Below, piece after piece: positions 42,171-55,117 of a stretch of 64,000 bases of DNA. Positions within the stretch are counted from its first letter, which is position 1, and every line of letters starts with the position of its first letter. Origin of the DNA: Saussurea involucrata (Eukaryota > Streptophyta > Magnoliopsida > Asterales > Asteraceae); NCBI GenBank assembly GCA_033807775.1, contig CM066319.1, positions 136,016,983 to 136,080,982 on the forward strand. Reading direction: 5' to 3'. The position numbers and the translations under genes are program-made. Under the pieces are notes generated by a model that saw only the letters and a program-made list of their open reading frames with translations, made no database searches and was not told where the DNA came from.

Positions 42171-45100
42171 ATGCCAAGAAGGAGACTATTTTGGGAATTA
42201 GTACCGATTGACCCGGAGATAGAACGAACTGCCAGAGACCTGAGATGACAAGCACGAAACAGAATGGCCGACGTCAACAACCATGTGGGCGATGATTGGG
42301 AAGAGGGGATGCCCATGGGTAATGGTCAACCAATACCAAATATAAACGCGAACAATCAAAACCACAATAACGCCAATCATGGTCTCAATAACAATGTCAA
42401 CCACGGTGTTGACAACAATAACAACAACAATGTGAATCATGGCGTCAATAACAATGTCTACAATGGGATCAATCAAAATCTCAATCACAACGCCAATCAT
42501 GGGATCCATCACAACGTCAATCATAATGTCAATCAACCACCGCCGCCACCATAAAGGGTACCAATGAGGAATTTCGCCAACCCAAACATGGGAGCTGCAC
42601 AATGAGGGCCATATGCACCTCCGATAGCTGCGAATAATTTTGAAATCAAGCTTGGTACCATCCAGTTGGTGCAATCGAACATGTTTGGAGGTGCAACAAC
42701 TGAAGACCCCCATGCACACCTGCGCGCTTTCGAAAAAATATGCAATACTTTTAAGGTGAATGGGGCTGATCAAGATTCGATCAAGATCCGGTTGTTCCCG
42801 TTTTCATTGAGGGATCGAGCCACTACTTGGAAAGAGAATATACCACCGGGGTCAATTCGAACTTGGAACGACATGGTTACAGCCTTTCTCAACAAGTTCT
42901 TCCCACCGGGCCGAACGACTCAACTGTTATCCGACATCACGCATTTCTCACAGTGGGATCAAGAGTATTTGTACGAGGCATGGGAAAGATACAAAGCGAT
43001 GCTCAAGAAGTGTCCACATCATGGGTTACAAGAGTGGATGATTATCCAAACATTCTATGTGGGATTGAATCCTCAGTTTAAGAATGACCTCACAGCTGCT
43101 GCAGGTGGAGCCTTAATGAACAAGTCCTATGAGGAAGCGGTCGAATTGATAGAGAATTTAGCGGAACACAGCTATTCCACTCCAAGATCCGCTGTTAGAA
43201 AAGTTGAAAGCGTGCAAGAAACAGAAGAGTTGAAGGCTATAAAGGCACAACTGAATGCATTGACTAATCAAATGAGAGGAGCTGCTATTCAACCGAATGT
43301 TCAGAACGATATGGGTGGTCAAGACCAATTCATGAATCCTCAAGATTATCAATCGCCGGAACAAGTTCAGTTTATTCAAAACCGGAATAATCGGCCGAGG
43401 AATGACCCATTCTCTAACACCTATAATGAGGGATGGAAGCGACATCCTAATTTTTCTTGGAGTCAACCTCAACAAGGCTCGGGCAAGGAAACGATGGGGC
43501 AGCAACAACAGCAGCAACAATAGTACGGTAACAATTCTAACTCTTCAAATTCTTTTCAGTGTAGCAATGTTTATCGTCCCCCAGGTTACAATCAGAGGAA
43601 ACATGATGAGGGGCAATTATTAGAAAAGAAGTCGGGTTTGGAAGACATGATGATGAAATTCATGTCAAAGCTGGAAGGTGCGGTGGAAGGATTAGCGGGT
43701 ACGGTGAATACCGTGAAATCCACCACGGATCAGAATACCGCTTCAATCCTAATGCTAGAATGACAAGTGGGCCAGATTTCTGAGGCCCTACAAAATCGAC
43801 CTCCCGGTCAATTTCCAAGTCAACCCGAGAAGAAGGGTAGAGAAGAATGTAAAGCCATCAGCTTGAGGAGTGGTAAACAACTCACTATAGACCCCGCGAG
43901 AGATCCTTTGCCGAAAGGAGACAACACCAAGGTGAGTGATGTTGAACCGGAGGATGAACCGGAAGAAAAAGTGGATGAAGAAATGGAGATGGAGAAGACG
44001 GAAAGCGAGAGAAGAAAGGAGAATGCGACTGTTCCAAAGAAACCGCCTACTAAGCCCGTCACACCATCGGTACCATATCCCAGTAGGCTAAAAGCCTACA
44101 AGGATGATGCAAACTTTGCTAAATTTTTAGAGGTGTTTAAAAAATTGCATATTAACATTCCTTTTGCTGATACTTTAGCACAGATGCCATCCTATGTGAA
44201 ATTCCTGAAGGATATCCTCTCCAACAAGAGAAAGATCGAGGAGCATGCCACGGTTGCACTTACTGAAGAGTGCAGTGCTATCATTCAGCACAAGCTTCCC
44301 CCGAAGCTTAAGGATCCAAGGAGTTTTACTATCCCTGTTCAAATAGGAAATTATGAATTTAGTAAGGCCTTGTGTGATCTTGGAGCGAGTATCAATCTAA
44401 TGCCATTGTCTATTTTCAGGAGACTCGGACTTGGAGAGGTGCAACCGACCAGAGTGACACTGCAGCTTGCTGATAGATCAATCAAATACCCATATGGTGT
44501 AATTGAAGATGTGCTAGTCAAGGTGGACAAATTTTATCTCCCAGTCGACTTCGTGATCCTCGACATGGATGAGGATAAAGAGATACCATTAATCATGGGT
44601 CGACCGTTTTTAGCCACAGGAGGGGCGTTGATTGATGTGAAAGGAGGAAAGCTCATGTTGAGGGTAGGAGAAGAAGAAGCTGTTTTTGACGTATTCCGAG
44701 CAGCAAAGCCGACAATGCAGTACAGTGAATGTTACAGGGTTGATGTCTTGGAATCTCCGATTAGAGAATCATGTGAATTGCAGTTTGGTCAAGATCAATT
44801 GGAAAGTGTGATCATGGGTACGATAGATGGTTTGGAAGTTGAAAGTGTGATGCAACTGAATGCATTACCAAGTCATAGGGGCCCAAGAAGACCGACTGTT
44901 GAGGATTTGGGTGAACCAATACCCAAGTCTCAACCATCATCTCACACTCCGCCTAAGCTCGAGCTGAAACAGTTACCATCTCATCTTGAATATGCATTCT
45001 TGGGGGAAAAGGAGACACTCCCGCTTATCATCTCATCCAAGTTGAAAACCGAAGACAAAGAGAAGTTGCTAAGAGTCCTACTTGAGCACCAAACTGCAAT

Positions 45101-47856
45101 TGGTTGGACGATAGCCGATTTAAAACGTTTAAGTCCAACTTTCTGCACGCACCGCATAAACCTTGAAGAAGAACATAAACCAGTAGTCCAACCTCAGCGC
45201 CGACTCAATCCCAACATGAAGGAAGTGGTTCGAAAAGAGATCCTAAAGTTATTGGATGCTGGAATCATCTATCCAGTACCCGATAGCCCATGGGTCAGTC
45301 CAGTCCAAGTAGTGCCAAAGAAAGGAGGTGTCACTGTCGTTCGAAATAACAACAATGAACTCATCCCCTCTCGGACAGTCACGGGGTGGAGAGTTTGCAT
45401 TGATTATAGAAGGTTGAACGACGCCACACGAAAAGACCATTTTCCATTGCCATTCATTGATCAGATGATAGAGAGACTAGTGGGACACGAGTATTATTGC
45501 TTCTTGGACGGGTACTCGGGATACAATCAAATACCGATTGCTCCCGAGGATCAAGACAAGACCACTTTTACATGTCCATATGGAACATTCGCTTATAGGA
45601 GGATGCCGTTTGGGTTATGTAATGCTCCCGCAACATTTCAGAGATGTATGATGGCGATCTTTTCGGATATGGTAGAGCGCACCATGGAAATCTTTATGGA
45701 CGATTTTTCAGTGTTTGGTCCATCATTCGACTCTTGTTTGTCTCATCTGGAGGCTGTTTTGAAGAGATGCAAGGAAAGGAGCTTGGTTTTGAATTGGGAG
45801 AAGTGTCACTTTATGGTGACGGAAGGAATAGTGCTTGGACACAAAGTGTCAAAAGAGGGGATAGAAGTGGACAAGGCCAAGGTTGCAATGATAGAGAACT
45901 TACCGTATTCGAATTCCGTCAAAGGGATTCGAAGCTTTTTGGGACATGCCGGTTTTTACCGGCGGTTTATAAGACTTTTCTAAAATCACTAAACCCTTAT
46001 GTTCTTTACTCCTAAAAGATGCCAAGTTTGATTTTACTGATGATTGTGTTTTGGCATTTGACAGGTTGAAGAAAGAGTTGATCTCAGCGCCTATTCTTAC
46101 AGCACCTGACTGGAGTCTTCCATTCATAGTGATGTGCGATGCGAGCGACACAGCAGTCGGGGCGGTCTTGGGGAAAAAGAAGGATAAGAGAATGCACGTG
46201 ATCTATTATGCCAGCAAAACCTTAGATGAAGCTCAAGTTAACTATGCCACCACCGAGAAGGAGTTATTAGCGGTGGTCTATGCGTGTGAAAAGTTCAGAT
46301 CGTATCTGGTGGGAGCAAATGTAATCGTATACACGGATCATTCAGCGTTGAAGTATCTAATGGCAAAGAAAGATGCAAAGCCAAGGCTCATCATATGGGT
46401 ATTACTGCTCCAAGAATTTGACTTGGAGATCTTGGACGAAAAGGGGACAGAAAACATGGTTGCAGATCACCTGTCGAGGCTCGAGGGTAATAAGGAAGAG
46501 GAGAAAGATAAACCATCCATCAATGACACATTACCTGATGAGCAATTATTTAAGGTTAGTCATTCCGAACCGTGGTATGCAGATTTGGTTAACTTCTTGG
46601 TAGGAGGAGTGGTGCCCTACAACATGAAGTCGCATCAAAAGAAAAGATTTCTTTTTGAAGCCAAGAGGTATTATTGGGATGAGTCGCACTTTTACAAGAT
46701 GTGTGCGGATGGGATGATTCGGAAGTGTGTACCGGATGAAGAGAAGACCGACATTCTTACTCATTGTCATACATTAGAATGTGGAGGTCACTTCAGTACT
46801 GATAGAACGGTGGCCAAGGTTCTACAATCCGGATTTTTCTGGCCATCAATGTTCAAAGAGACAAGGGAATTCATCTCCAAATGTGACCGGTGTCAAAGGA
46901 CAGGCAACATAACGAAGAAGGATGAAATGCCAATGAAGATCTTTATGGAGGTGGAGTTATTTGATGTATGGGGAATAGACTTCATGGGACCGTTCCCAAA
47001 CTCACACGGGAACGAGTACATGTTAGTTGCGGTCGATTATGTCTCGAGATGGGTTGAAGCAATCGCAACGCCATCGAATGATTCCAAAGTTGTGATCAAA
47101 TTCCTAAAGAAGCATTTCTTTTCACGCTTTGGAGTTCCGCGAGCCTTGATCAGTGATGGGGGTAGACATTTTTGCAACCGGTATCTTGATGCTGTTCTCA
47201 AGAAGTACTCGGTCAAACATAAAGTAACCACACCGTATCACCCGCAAGCGAACGGATTGGCAGAAGTTTCAAACAGAGAGCTGAAGCACATTTTAGAGAA
47301 AACGGTAAATTCTTCACGCAAGGATTGGTCATTGAAGCTTGATGACGCTCTTTGCGCATACCGGACTGCATATAAGACACCTTTGGGGACTACACCATAT
47401 CGGCTAGTATATGGGAAGTCATGCCACTTGCCCGTGGAATTTGAGTGTCGAGCATTATGGGCAATTAAGCAATTGAACATGGAACTAGACGCAGCCGGCA
47501 AGAAGAGACTATTACAGATGGTTGAGCTAGAGGAACTCAGACTCGATGCATTCGAGAATGCATTGATCTACAAAGAGAGGACAAAGAAATTCCACGACTG
47601 GAATATTCGCGAGAAGGTAATTACTCCAGGTATGAATATGTTATTATTTAACTCACGATTACGTTTGTTTCCAGGCAAATTGAAGTCCCGATGGTCTGGA
47701 TCGTTCAAAGTGGTCGAAGTGTTTCCATACGGAGCAGTGGAGTTAGAAGGAGCTGATGGGCAACGATTCAAGGTGAATGGACAACGAGTCAAACCGTACC
47801 TAGGAGGTGAGATCCCGAGCATTGCAAGTATCTATCTAGACGAACCGGGAGAGTAA
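42171..47856 (+). pseudogene. G2 gag-pol polyprotein gene, inactivated
   Basis: The ATG at 42171 (MPRRRLFWELVPIDPE) starts one frame through gag and pol. Stops lie at 42246, about 42552, about 42603, 43521 and about 43762. A one-base loss near 45971 shifts the frame, and the rest is open 46051-47856. Domains in order: Asn/His-rich N-terminus, Retrotrans_gag (about 42660-43180), protease CDLGASINLMP (about 44370), and RT with the FMDD catalytic box (about 45695). Then come RNase H (about 46110-46480), the integrase zinc finger ([11 protein letters not shown] ... CDRCQRTGN) and the DDE core ([21 protein letters not shown]). Three stops read TGA where CGA is the likely ancestor. Confidence 0.95.
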
Positions 47857-48070
47857 GTGATTGAAGAAGTCGAGCCACGACAGTAAATACGACGCTTGGT
47901 TGGAGGCAACCCACCGTAGGTTAGTTTTTATTTTTAATTTTTTTAGTGAGTTTTGTTTATTTTAATTCGTGTGTCTTTGTGTGTTTGCCCCTGAAAAATA
48001 AACCTTTAAGATTGAGCATCGTCGGAAGAAGCGAGAACGGAACGAAAAAGCCAAAAGAGAAAACAAACAG

Positions 48071-48263
48071 TGGGTGGCGCCACTTCACTAGCGCGGAAGT
48101 AGCACGGGTCACTGGAGAGGGAAATGGCGCGCATCATGGCGTGGGTTCACTAGCGCGAAGAAGAGCGCCGTTTGAAAGTCTTAAAACGAACAGAGGGCCG
48201 CACGCCTTCTGGCGCCAATTCACTAGCGCGAAACTCGCGCGGGAGCCCTGACAGGTATAAAAA
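48071..48263 (+). promoter_or_regulatory. Internal promoter-like block upstream of G2 third ORF
   Basis: Three GGCGY-N10-GCGCG repeats (48076-48095, 48138-48157, 48211-48230) precede TATAAAAA at 48256-48263. A CCAAT lies at 48215-48219, inside the third repeat. The GGCGC-N10-GCGC layout matches repeats in both G2 LTRs. A pyrimidine-rich leader follows. The stretch 47857-48070 is the spacer after pol and has no gene. Confidence 0.6.
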
Positions 48264-48404
48264 CCCCATTTTCGCAATTCTCAGCCATTTTTCACAAACC
48301 CTATTTCTTCCAGCGCCGTTTTGCTCCTCTCCTTGACCATTTTCGACCTCAAGTTCACGAATCTCTCAAGTCTTTCTAATTTCCTCGTCCACAAAGCATC
48401 AAAG

Positions 48405-49272
48405 GTACATCTCTTACCCTAATCTCTCTGTTGGTGGAAAAATCTCGAACAAAACCGAAGGTATGATTCCCTTTCTCCCTTGGTTCCCCATTTTTCCGGT
48501 AAGTATGTAAGATTTTTAGTAATGAGTCATGCCATGAGTTGTTTTGCCATGATTTTCTTAGTGTCTCTTCACTTAGGGTTCATGATTTTTGGGAATTTCA
48601 TGGAAATCCAACCTATGTCTAACATAGGTGGTAATTTTAGTTAACTTGATGTTTATGGGGGGAGAGTGTTGCGGTCAATTGTGAATGTGTTGGATTGTTG
48701 GTTCCTAAGATGAACACCCATAGTAATTTTTGTTAACTTGTTGAATTGTATGAATTTACTTGGGAATGTTCACTTAGGGACTGAATCGTGGGTGAATTTA
48801 CATGCTAGTTCAAGGTGTAGCCTCCTTTGTCAGGAAACTCTAAAGTGTACTTATTTGGAATGCATGCTCTTATTTTTTAAGTAGGTTGGTTTGAGTTACT
48901 CAATAACCATGAGGTTTACTGCGTGAATGTGCTGAAGTGAAATAGATGTTTTTGATGATAGAACTTAATAGTTGTGCTGAATGATTAAGCTGCTGAATGT
49001 GTGTGGTTTATGTGCTTATATGTGATGATGAGTTGTGTTTCACTAGACAACAAGGCCAAACAAACCTAAGTTTCACTTAGGTTTGGGGTTGCCACTTTCG
49101 GTGTTATTCTCACACACATCACCCCATTGCAAACCTCGGTTTTACCAAGGTTTGGGGTGTCCTTTACTGTTCTAGTACGTGTAGACTATTTATGCAACAA
49201 ACCTAATCCAAGGATTAGGTTTGGGGTGGCAGTGATAACTAGCAAGATACTAATAGCTACTTTCTTTTGCAG
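48405..49272 (+). other. Predicted intron in the G2 third-ORF leader
   Basis: Possible donors are AAAG|GTACAT (48405), GAAG|GTATGA (48461) and CCG|GTAAGT (48499). The acceptor TACTTTCTTTTGCAG ends at 49272, three bases before the ATG at 49276. The region has no open frame and is T-rich, as plant introns are. This is inferred from signals only. Confidence 0.45.
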
Positions 49273-49275
49273 AAA

Positions 49276-50433
49276 ATGGTGCATACTGATCCCAACGCTG
49301 CAGGGAGATTTTTCCACTATTACAACCTCAGCCAACAAGAGAGAATAGGATGGAGTCAAAGGCGAAACCCATCCTATGAATCTCGTTTCCGAAGCTTCTC
49401 ACCTCGGCCAATTTTAGTGGAAAGAGGGCTGGATTTATCCAGGGTTGATAATGCTCGTGCTGTATAAATTGCTGAGGAAAGGGTTTGGCAGACCTACATT
49501 CGGAACCCGGAATCTTATGATCCGGCATTAGTGCTGGAATTCTACGCAGCAATGGTCCTGCCGTCATTCGAAGAATTTTCCACAGTGATCGTTCAAGGCC
49601 AACCCATTCGGATGACAAATGATGATATCTGCAATTTTTATGGAGCACCGAGGCACCAAGATCTTGATGCTACGTTTGGGATTCCACCCATTCCTGGGGT
49701 GGAACAGGACGAGACACACAATCCAATCATTGCTTCGTCTCTCCGCCGAAGTAATCGAGAACACTGGGAGGTGCGCAAGGCGGAAATCAAGAAGAGTGAG
49801 ATAGCACCGGAGTTGGGCTTGTGGCTGTTATTCGTAAAGGGGAGTTTGGCGCCTTCATCACATTACACGACGCTCAATCCATACGTGGCGCACATTATGT
49901 ATTGCATTCAACACAGCCTACCACTAGATATCGGACACATCATCCGACTTCACATGATCGATGCGGCTAAGGAAAACGGCACAGGTGTACTCCCTTTTCC
50001 TTGTTTGATAACTCAATTTTGCAGGAATGCAGGGATCGCTACTGAAAGAACGATTCCACCATTTGTGCCATATGACCGAACTACATACCGCACGCAAGAG
50101 ATAGCTATACGGAAGTTGGAGAGGCAAGAGGCAGTCGGGAACGAGCGGATGAACATCCCCCAAGGGGTTAATGATATAGACGCAGATGACGTGGACTATG
50201 ATCCCACAGTGGATGAGGGCCACCAACCAACTGGTTTTGACCCACGTTTGCATACACACATGGATAGGATGGAACGGGAGATGCGGTCAGGATTCGCAAG
50301 AATGGACAGAGGGTTCAGAGCCATGGGAGTAAATACCGATGAGGAAAACCAGGATGGAGCAGGACCATCAAATCCCCCACCGGCGCAACGAGCACGGAGA
50401 CGACAATCGGGGGCGAGCTCATCTTCCTCTTGA
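49276..50433 (+). pseudogene. G2 third ORF (putative plant transposon protein domain)
   Basis: ATG (49276) starts MVHTDPNAAGRFFHYYNLSQ. One in-frame TAA (49465) breaks it, and the frame then runs to 50433, 385 codons in all. LVLEFYAAMVLPSFEEFSTV and RMTNDDICNFYG match in layout the G1 ORF at 62773 (SLVREFYAEA ... NYTASAINRVL). It fits the uncharacterised domain often annotated as putative plant transposon protein in Athila elements. The C-terminus is acidic, then basic with a Ser run. No membrane helix is visible. Function is unknown. Confidence 0.75.
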
Positions 50434-51950
50434 TCTATTTTGATTGAATTCTATTTGGGATGACTGTACTTAAATTTCATAATTTTATTTGGGATGACTG
50501 TACTCTAATTCGCACAATTATTTTGGATGACTGTTATTATTACACATTGGGGACAATGTGAATTTTGGTTTGGGGTGGAAATGAGTCGATACTGTCACTT
50601 TGATCTTTGCTATATCTTAGGCAAGTAACGGAATTGTGGTCATTATGATGGATTTCTTTTTCTGATTCACCGTTAATAGTAAGTAGAACACTTCTTTTTG
50701 AGGAATGAACTGTGAAGGATAATGTAGCATCGAGTGAGGCCTGACAGAGTGCATGTGTTAGGGACATTAGTGGAGACCACCTGATTGTGAGTTTCGAGCC
50801 TAACATGACGTACTTTCATTGCGAGAGAATTAAGTGTAAAATCTGATACACTTTTTCAATTTCCTTGTCGTGAGTAAAGATTGATCTCGTTGTACTTTTG
50901 CATTGAGTAGCAAAGATGACCGTCGGGGTATGAGGTAAAGGTAGAGTAAACCATATCGTGTGGACCATAAGAAATGAATTCAGGCGTTATGTGTGTGCAA
51001 ACCAGTTTTTAGCTATCATCCCTTTCTAACCCATTATGTATGTAACCAAAGCCATTTTTGCAGCCAAACACTCACCAAAGTTTTCAGTTCAAAAACCCAC
51101 CATCAAACCTTAGCCAAAAGCCTTAGCCAACCCTGATCCAAAGGTGTGTCAATCGTAAGCAGTAATGAACAGCCAAGGAAAGAGCAGAAAAGAGAAATAA
51201 AGGCCAGTCATAAAAGATAGAAAAGAAGGGCCAATGATGCCCAACACAAAAAAAAGTTATTGTCTAGATATAGTAGATACAAATAAATAAGATGGTCAAG
51301 CAACCATAGCGATGACAAAGGGCTGAGTGACAGAAGAAAAGTCAGAAAGTTCAGAACGGCTCTAGGATTGACACATTCAGGATTTTTGATCCGTTATACC
51401 CTTCATTCCCCAACCATAACCCTAGCCCCGTTTCAACCCATGTTGAAGACCTGAATGATCTTGTGGAAGATGTGATTCGAGTTTATGACCACCTTTACCG
51501 ATAGTCCCTGTCTTGCTACTCGATTCTTTCTGAGATCACCTTCTTGTGCATGTGTGCGTCTTTCATGTTAGTTGTTCATGCATTTATCTCGTGAATTTTT
51601 GTACATAAACTCCAACGCATGAACAACATGTGCGAAAGCCTAGGATCAAGCGAATTGAGAGCATCCCGTAAGGTAGGGTCGAGGCGAAATCCTCCCTAAC
51701 CATGCATGACCTCGGGTGGAATTTGATGCAGTGTAGTCCCGACCAGTTCTATTCTCAACGAGTTAGTGTTTGACCTTTGCATACTGGGGTGTTTTGGAAA
51801 AGGGTTCTGATTAATCGGTTAATCCCGTTAGTTGAATAAGATGTGTAAAGATCCATGATGACACCACCGACTCCCCATTTGTGCGAATTCCGTTATAACT
51901 CTAGTTTTTGATTATTTCTTATCGCTATTTTGCTTGGGGACAAGCAACGC
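50434..51950 (+). other. G2 3' non-coding region
   Basis: Three copies of a TTTGGGATGACTGTACT-like unit lie at 50453-50535. A perfect hairpin CACATTG-GGGA-CAATGTG is at 50543-50560, followed by TTTTGGTTTGGGGTGG, a second PPT-like tract resembling the true one. No gene is seen. Confidence 0.6.
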
Positions 51951-51965
51951 TCGGTTTGGGGTTGT
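51951..51965 (+). other. G2 polypurine tract
   Basis: CGGTTTGGGGTTGT directly precedes the 3' LTR. Confidence 0.8.
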
Positions 51966-53220
51966 TGATAATGCCATTTTACGACATTATTTTGATCCCG
52001 AAATCGGTCTGTTATTGCAAGTTTCCAAGTAGAATAGTGACTTTTTACTGATGAGTTTACTGAGATATGCAGTTAATCGAATTGAAAGAGGAATGAAGAA
52101 AATCGCGTGTATTCTCCAAAGAAAGAGCTTGAAATCTGGAAGAAGACGAAGTTGGAAGCAATCAGAAGCTGGCGCGACCTTTGGCGCGATCCAGCTAGCG
52201 CCGTGATGCGCGCGGAAAATGAAGAGAGGATTCCAGAGAGTGGCGCGCCTTGTGGCGCGACCCAAGTAGCGCCGGAACTAGTGCCAAACTATCAGTTACG
52301 TTTTAAAGCCATATTTCCTCATTTTTAGGGTTATCAATCTATCACGGCTTGGGACTCTTTCTGGGCGATTTTGGGAGCTAAGGAACGAATTTTGAAGGCG
52401 AATAGAAGGCGAGAAACATATATTAACAGGGATCGAAGGGAGAATCGAGTACGTTCATCGGCGGCTTAGGCTTTTTCAGGGAGTTCTTAGATTTCATTTC
52501 TTAGTACAAAACATGTTTACTTTCATTTCTATCTTTACATTTCAGAGTTTTGAAACCCCCAATATGAACTAATCCGTTCATGTTGGGGGGTTGGTTTGAA
52601 TCATGGTTGGATAATCGTTTAGCTTTACAGTAGGTATGATTGATATGATATAGATGGATGGCCCATGTAAGATTGTTCTTAATGCTTGTAATAGTCCGAT
52701 CAACTGTTATTTGATATTATGAATCTTTAATCTTTGAGAAAAGTTTTTAGGTTTGATAAATCTTTTTCATGTCTTGGTTGAATTTGAGATAGTGATATAA
52801 TAATCCATTCTTTGTGGCTTTTAATTACTGATTGTTCAATTACTTTTGTTAAGATCGAATGATGATACAAAGTGTTGAATGATATTTACTATAGCTTGAT
52901 AGAGTATAGTGATGGAATGTGATTATGCCTGTCATCTTGAAGTTATGTCAATCGTGTCAAATCTGTGAGTTAAGTGATTGTTTACCTGAGGAATCCAACC
53001 CTCCAACTCTTTCTCCTATCTGAATTAATTAAGTTTTAATTCGTATTCTAATACACAACAAACCAAACCAATTTGCATTAGTCTAGTTAATAATCTATAC
53101 AGTTATTGTGGTACTTGACACCTGGTTCCTTTGGTTTGATACTCGTACTTTATAAGTACTATTACTTGATTCGACCCGTACACTTGCGGTAGATTTAGGG
53201 GGGTGTAAACCCGCCTATCA
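51966..53220 (+). repeat. G2 3' LTR
   Basis: 1255 bp, about 98 percent like the 5' LTR by eye. It keeps both GGCGC-N10-GCGCC repeats (52183-52202, 52254-52273). Confidence 0.96.
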
Positions 53221-55117
53221 ATAGACGAATAGATTCTAGTCTTGCTACTGGAGCAAATGTTTCGTCGTAGTCTATACCTTCCTCTTGTCTGTATCCCTGA
53301 GCAACAAGTCGAGCCTTGTTGCGGGTTACAGTTCCATGTTCGTCCAACTTGTTTCGATAGACCCATTTAGTGCCTATCACTGTCTTGTCAGTTGGTCTTC
53401 GAACAAGATTCCAAACTTTGTTTCTTTCGAATTCAGTCAGCTCTTCTTGCATGGCGCTGACCCAGTTTGGATCTTTGAGGGCATCATCTATTTTCTTTGG
53501 TTCAATCAGAGAAATAAAGTTAACAAATAAACAAATATTGCCTGCACTTCGTCGAGTCTGAACACCAGCGTTTGGATCCCCAAGAATTTGATCAATAGGG
53601 TGATTGACAGTCCATCGCTGAGCCGGAGCATGAGTCGCTGACTCAAATTGAAATGGAGGAGCTGAAGATGAGGCTTCAGCAACTTATGGAATATCAACCA
53701 AGAGAGGAGTAGGTGTAGATGTCATCACATTTACTGATTACTGAGAAGTAGATGGAATGTCTGAGACAATTGGTTCAGAAGCAGGCATAGTGTTTAAAGG
53801 AATAGCTGAGACCCATGATGTTTCAGCTTCACTATTCTGCATGTTTGGGATGATAGTAGGACCATCATCTTCAACGGTATGAGTATGAGGAGTGGGAGTA
53901 TCTTCTGAATCACCAAGATGTGAAAACATCCATTGATTCAGTTCTTCAGTATCAGCAGAAGGTCGAGAATTCGCTGAACGGGATTCGTCAAAGGTGACGT
54001 GAATAGTTTCTTCAACAGTTTGTCTTCTTCGATTGAAGACTCTGAAGGCTTTGGAGACTGAGGAGTATCCAAGAAAGATTCCATCATCAGCCTTAGGATC
54101 AAACTTTCCAAGGGCATCTCTGTTGTTCAGTATGAAACACTAACATCCAAAGATGTGAAGAAAGCTAATTGAAGGCTTTCTCCCATGGTAAAGTTCATAG
54201 GCTGTCTTGTTGAATCTTTTGACTATCAGCGACATGTTTTGTGTAAAACAAGCAGTGTTGACAGCTTCTACCCAAAACTGAGTAGGCAGGTGAGAATCGC
54301 TGAGCATTGAACGTGCAGCTTCAATAATAGTTCTATTTCTTCTTTCAACGACTCCGTTTTGTTGTGGTGTTCTCACTGAAGAAAAGTTGTGAGAAATACC
54401 CTTACTCTCAAAGAAGGAATTAAGAGAACTGTTTTTGAATTCCGTCCCATGATCACTCCTTATTGAGCGAACGGTCAAGTTGTTCAGGACTTCCATTTTC
54501 CTGACAAAGGTGATGAGTTCTTCAGGGCTGTCACTCTTAGAACGGAGAAACATTACCCATGTATAGCGAGAGAATTCATCAACTATGACCAGCGTATATT
54601 TCTTTCCAGCGATGGATTGTTTGTTAACAGGGCCAAACAAATCCATATGGAGAAGTTGTAGAGGAGATGACACTGAGGAAACTTGTTTTGACTTAAAGCT
54701 TGCTTTGGTTTGCTTGCCTTTCTCACACGCTGAACATAAGGACTCTTTGGCATATGAGTGTTGAGGTAGACCAGTGACTAACTCTTTAGAAGAAAGAGTG
54801 TTCAGTGTCTTGAAGTTTAGATGAGAGAGCCTCTTATGCCATAACCAGTTGACATCAGATGAGGCTTTTGAGAAGAAACAGGAGGTTAGAAGATTATGCT
54901 TTAGCCCTTCAACATATGCGACTCTTCTGAAGGTTGTTGTACCATTAGAGAGTACACCAAACCCTCGGGTATGTCCTTTTCCATTTCCACCGAAAGTTAT
55001 AGAGGGACCCTTTTCTTCTTTGTACTCAGTGAGCAGGTTCTTCTTACCAGTCATGTGTCTAGAACATCCGCTATCGAGATACCAGATACCCTTCTTAACC
55101 TGTATTACAAAGGAAGA
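53221..55117 (-). pseudogene. C2 pol, protease, integrase and start of RT
   Basis: In the gag frame after one TAA. Protease: WYLDSGCSRHMTG. GAG-pre-integrase: WLWHKRLSHLNFKTL ... CSACEKGKQTKASF. Integrase: LLHMDLFGPV, SIRSDHGTEFKN, TPQQNGVVERRNRT. A TAG (54140) interrupts at IFGC, and two TAA codons follow (53738 and near 53680). RT begins with [20 protein letters not shown] and RLESIR and is cut by G2 at 53220. Confidence 0.94.

Larger units (their letters stand above)
40748..53220 (+). mobile_element. Athila-type Ty3 element G2, complete, inserted in C2 RT
   Basis: LTRs of 1253 and 1255 bp (TGATAATGCC...CGCCTATCA). TSD is TTAGA/ATAGA (40743-40747 and 53221-53225, one mismatch). PBS, gag-pol in one frame, internal promoter-like block, third ORF, 3' region and PPT occur in Athila order. 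By eye the LTRs differ at about 20 sites plus a 2-bp indel, so the insertion is fairly recent. Gag-pol contains nonsense codons and a frameshift. Confidence 0.96.

Noticed and set aside
42198..42773. 191-codon minus-strand frame rich in Ile and Val
   Set aside because: It is antisense to the Asn/His-rich gag N-terminus of G2, where NNN-type codons read as Ile/Val on the other strand.
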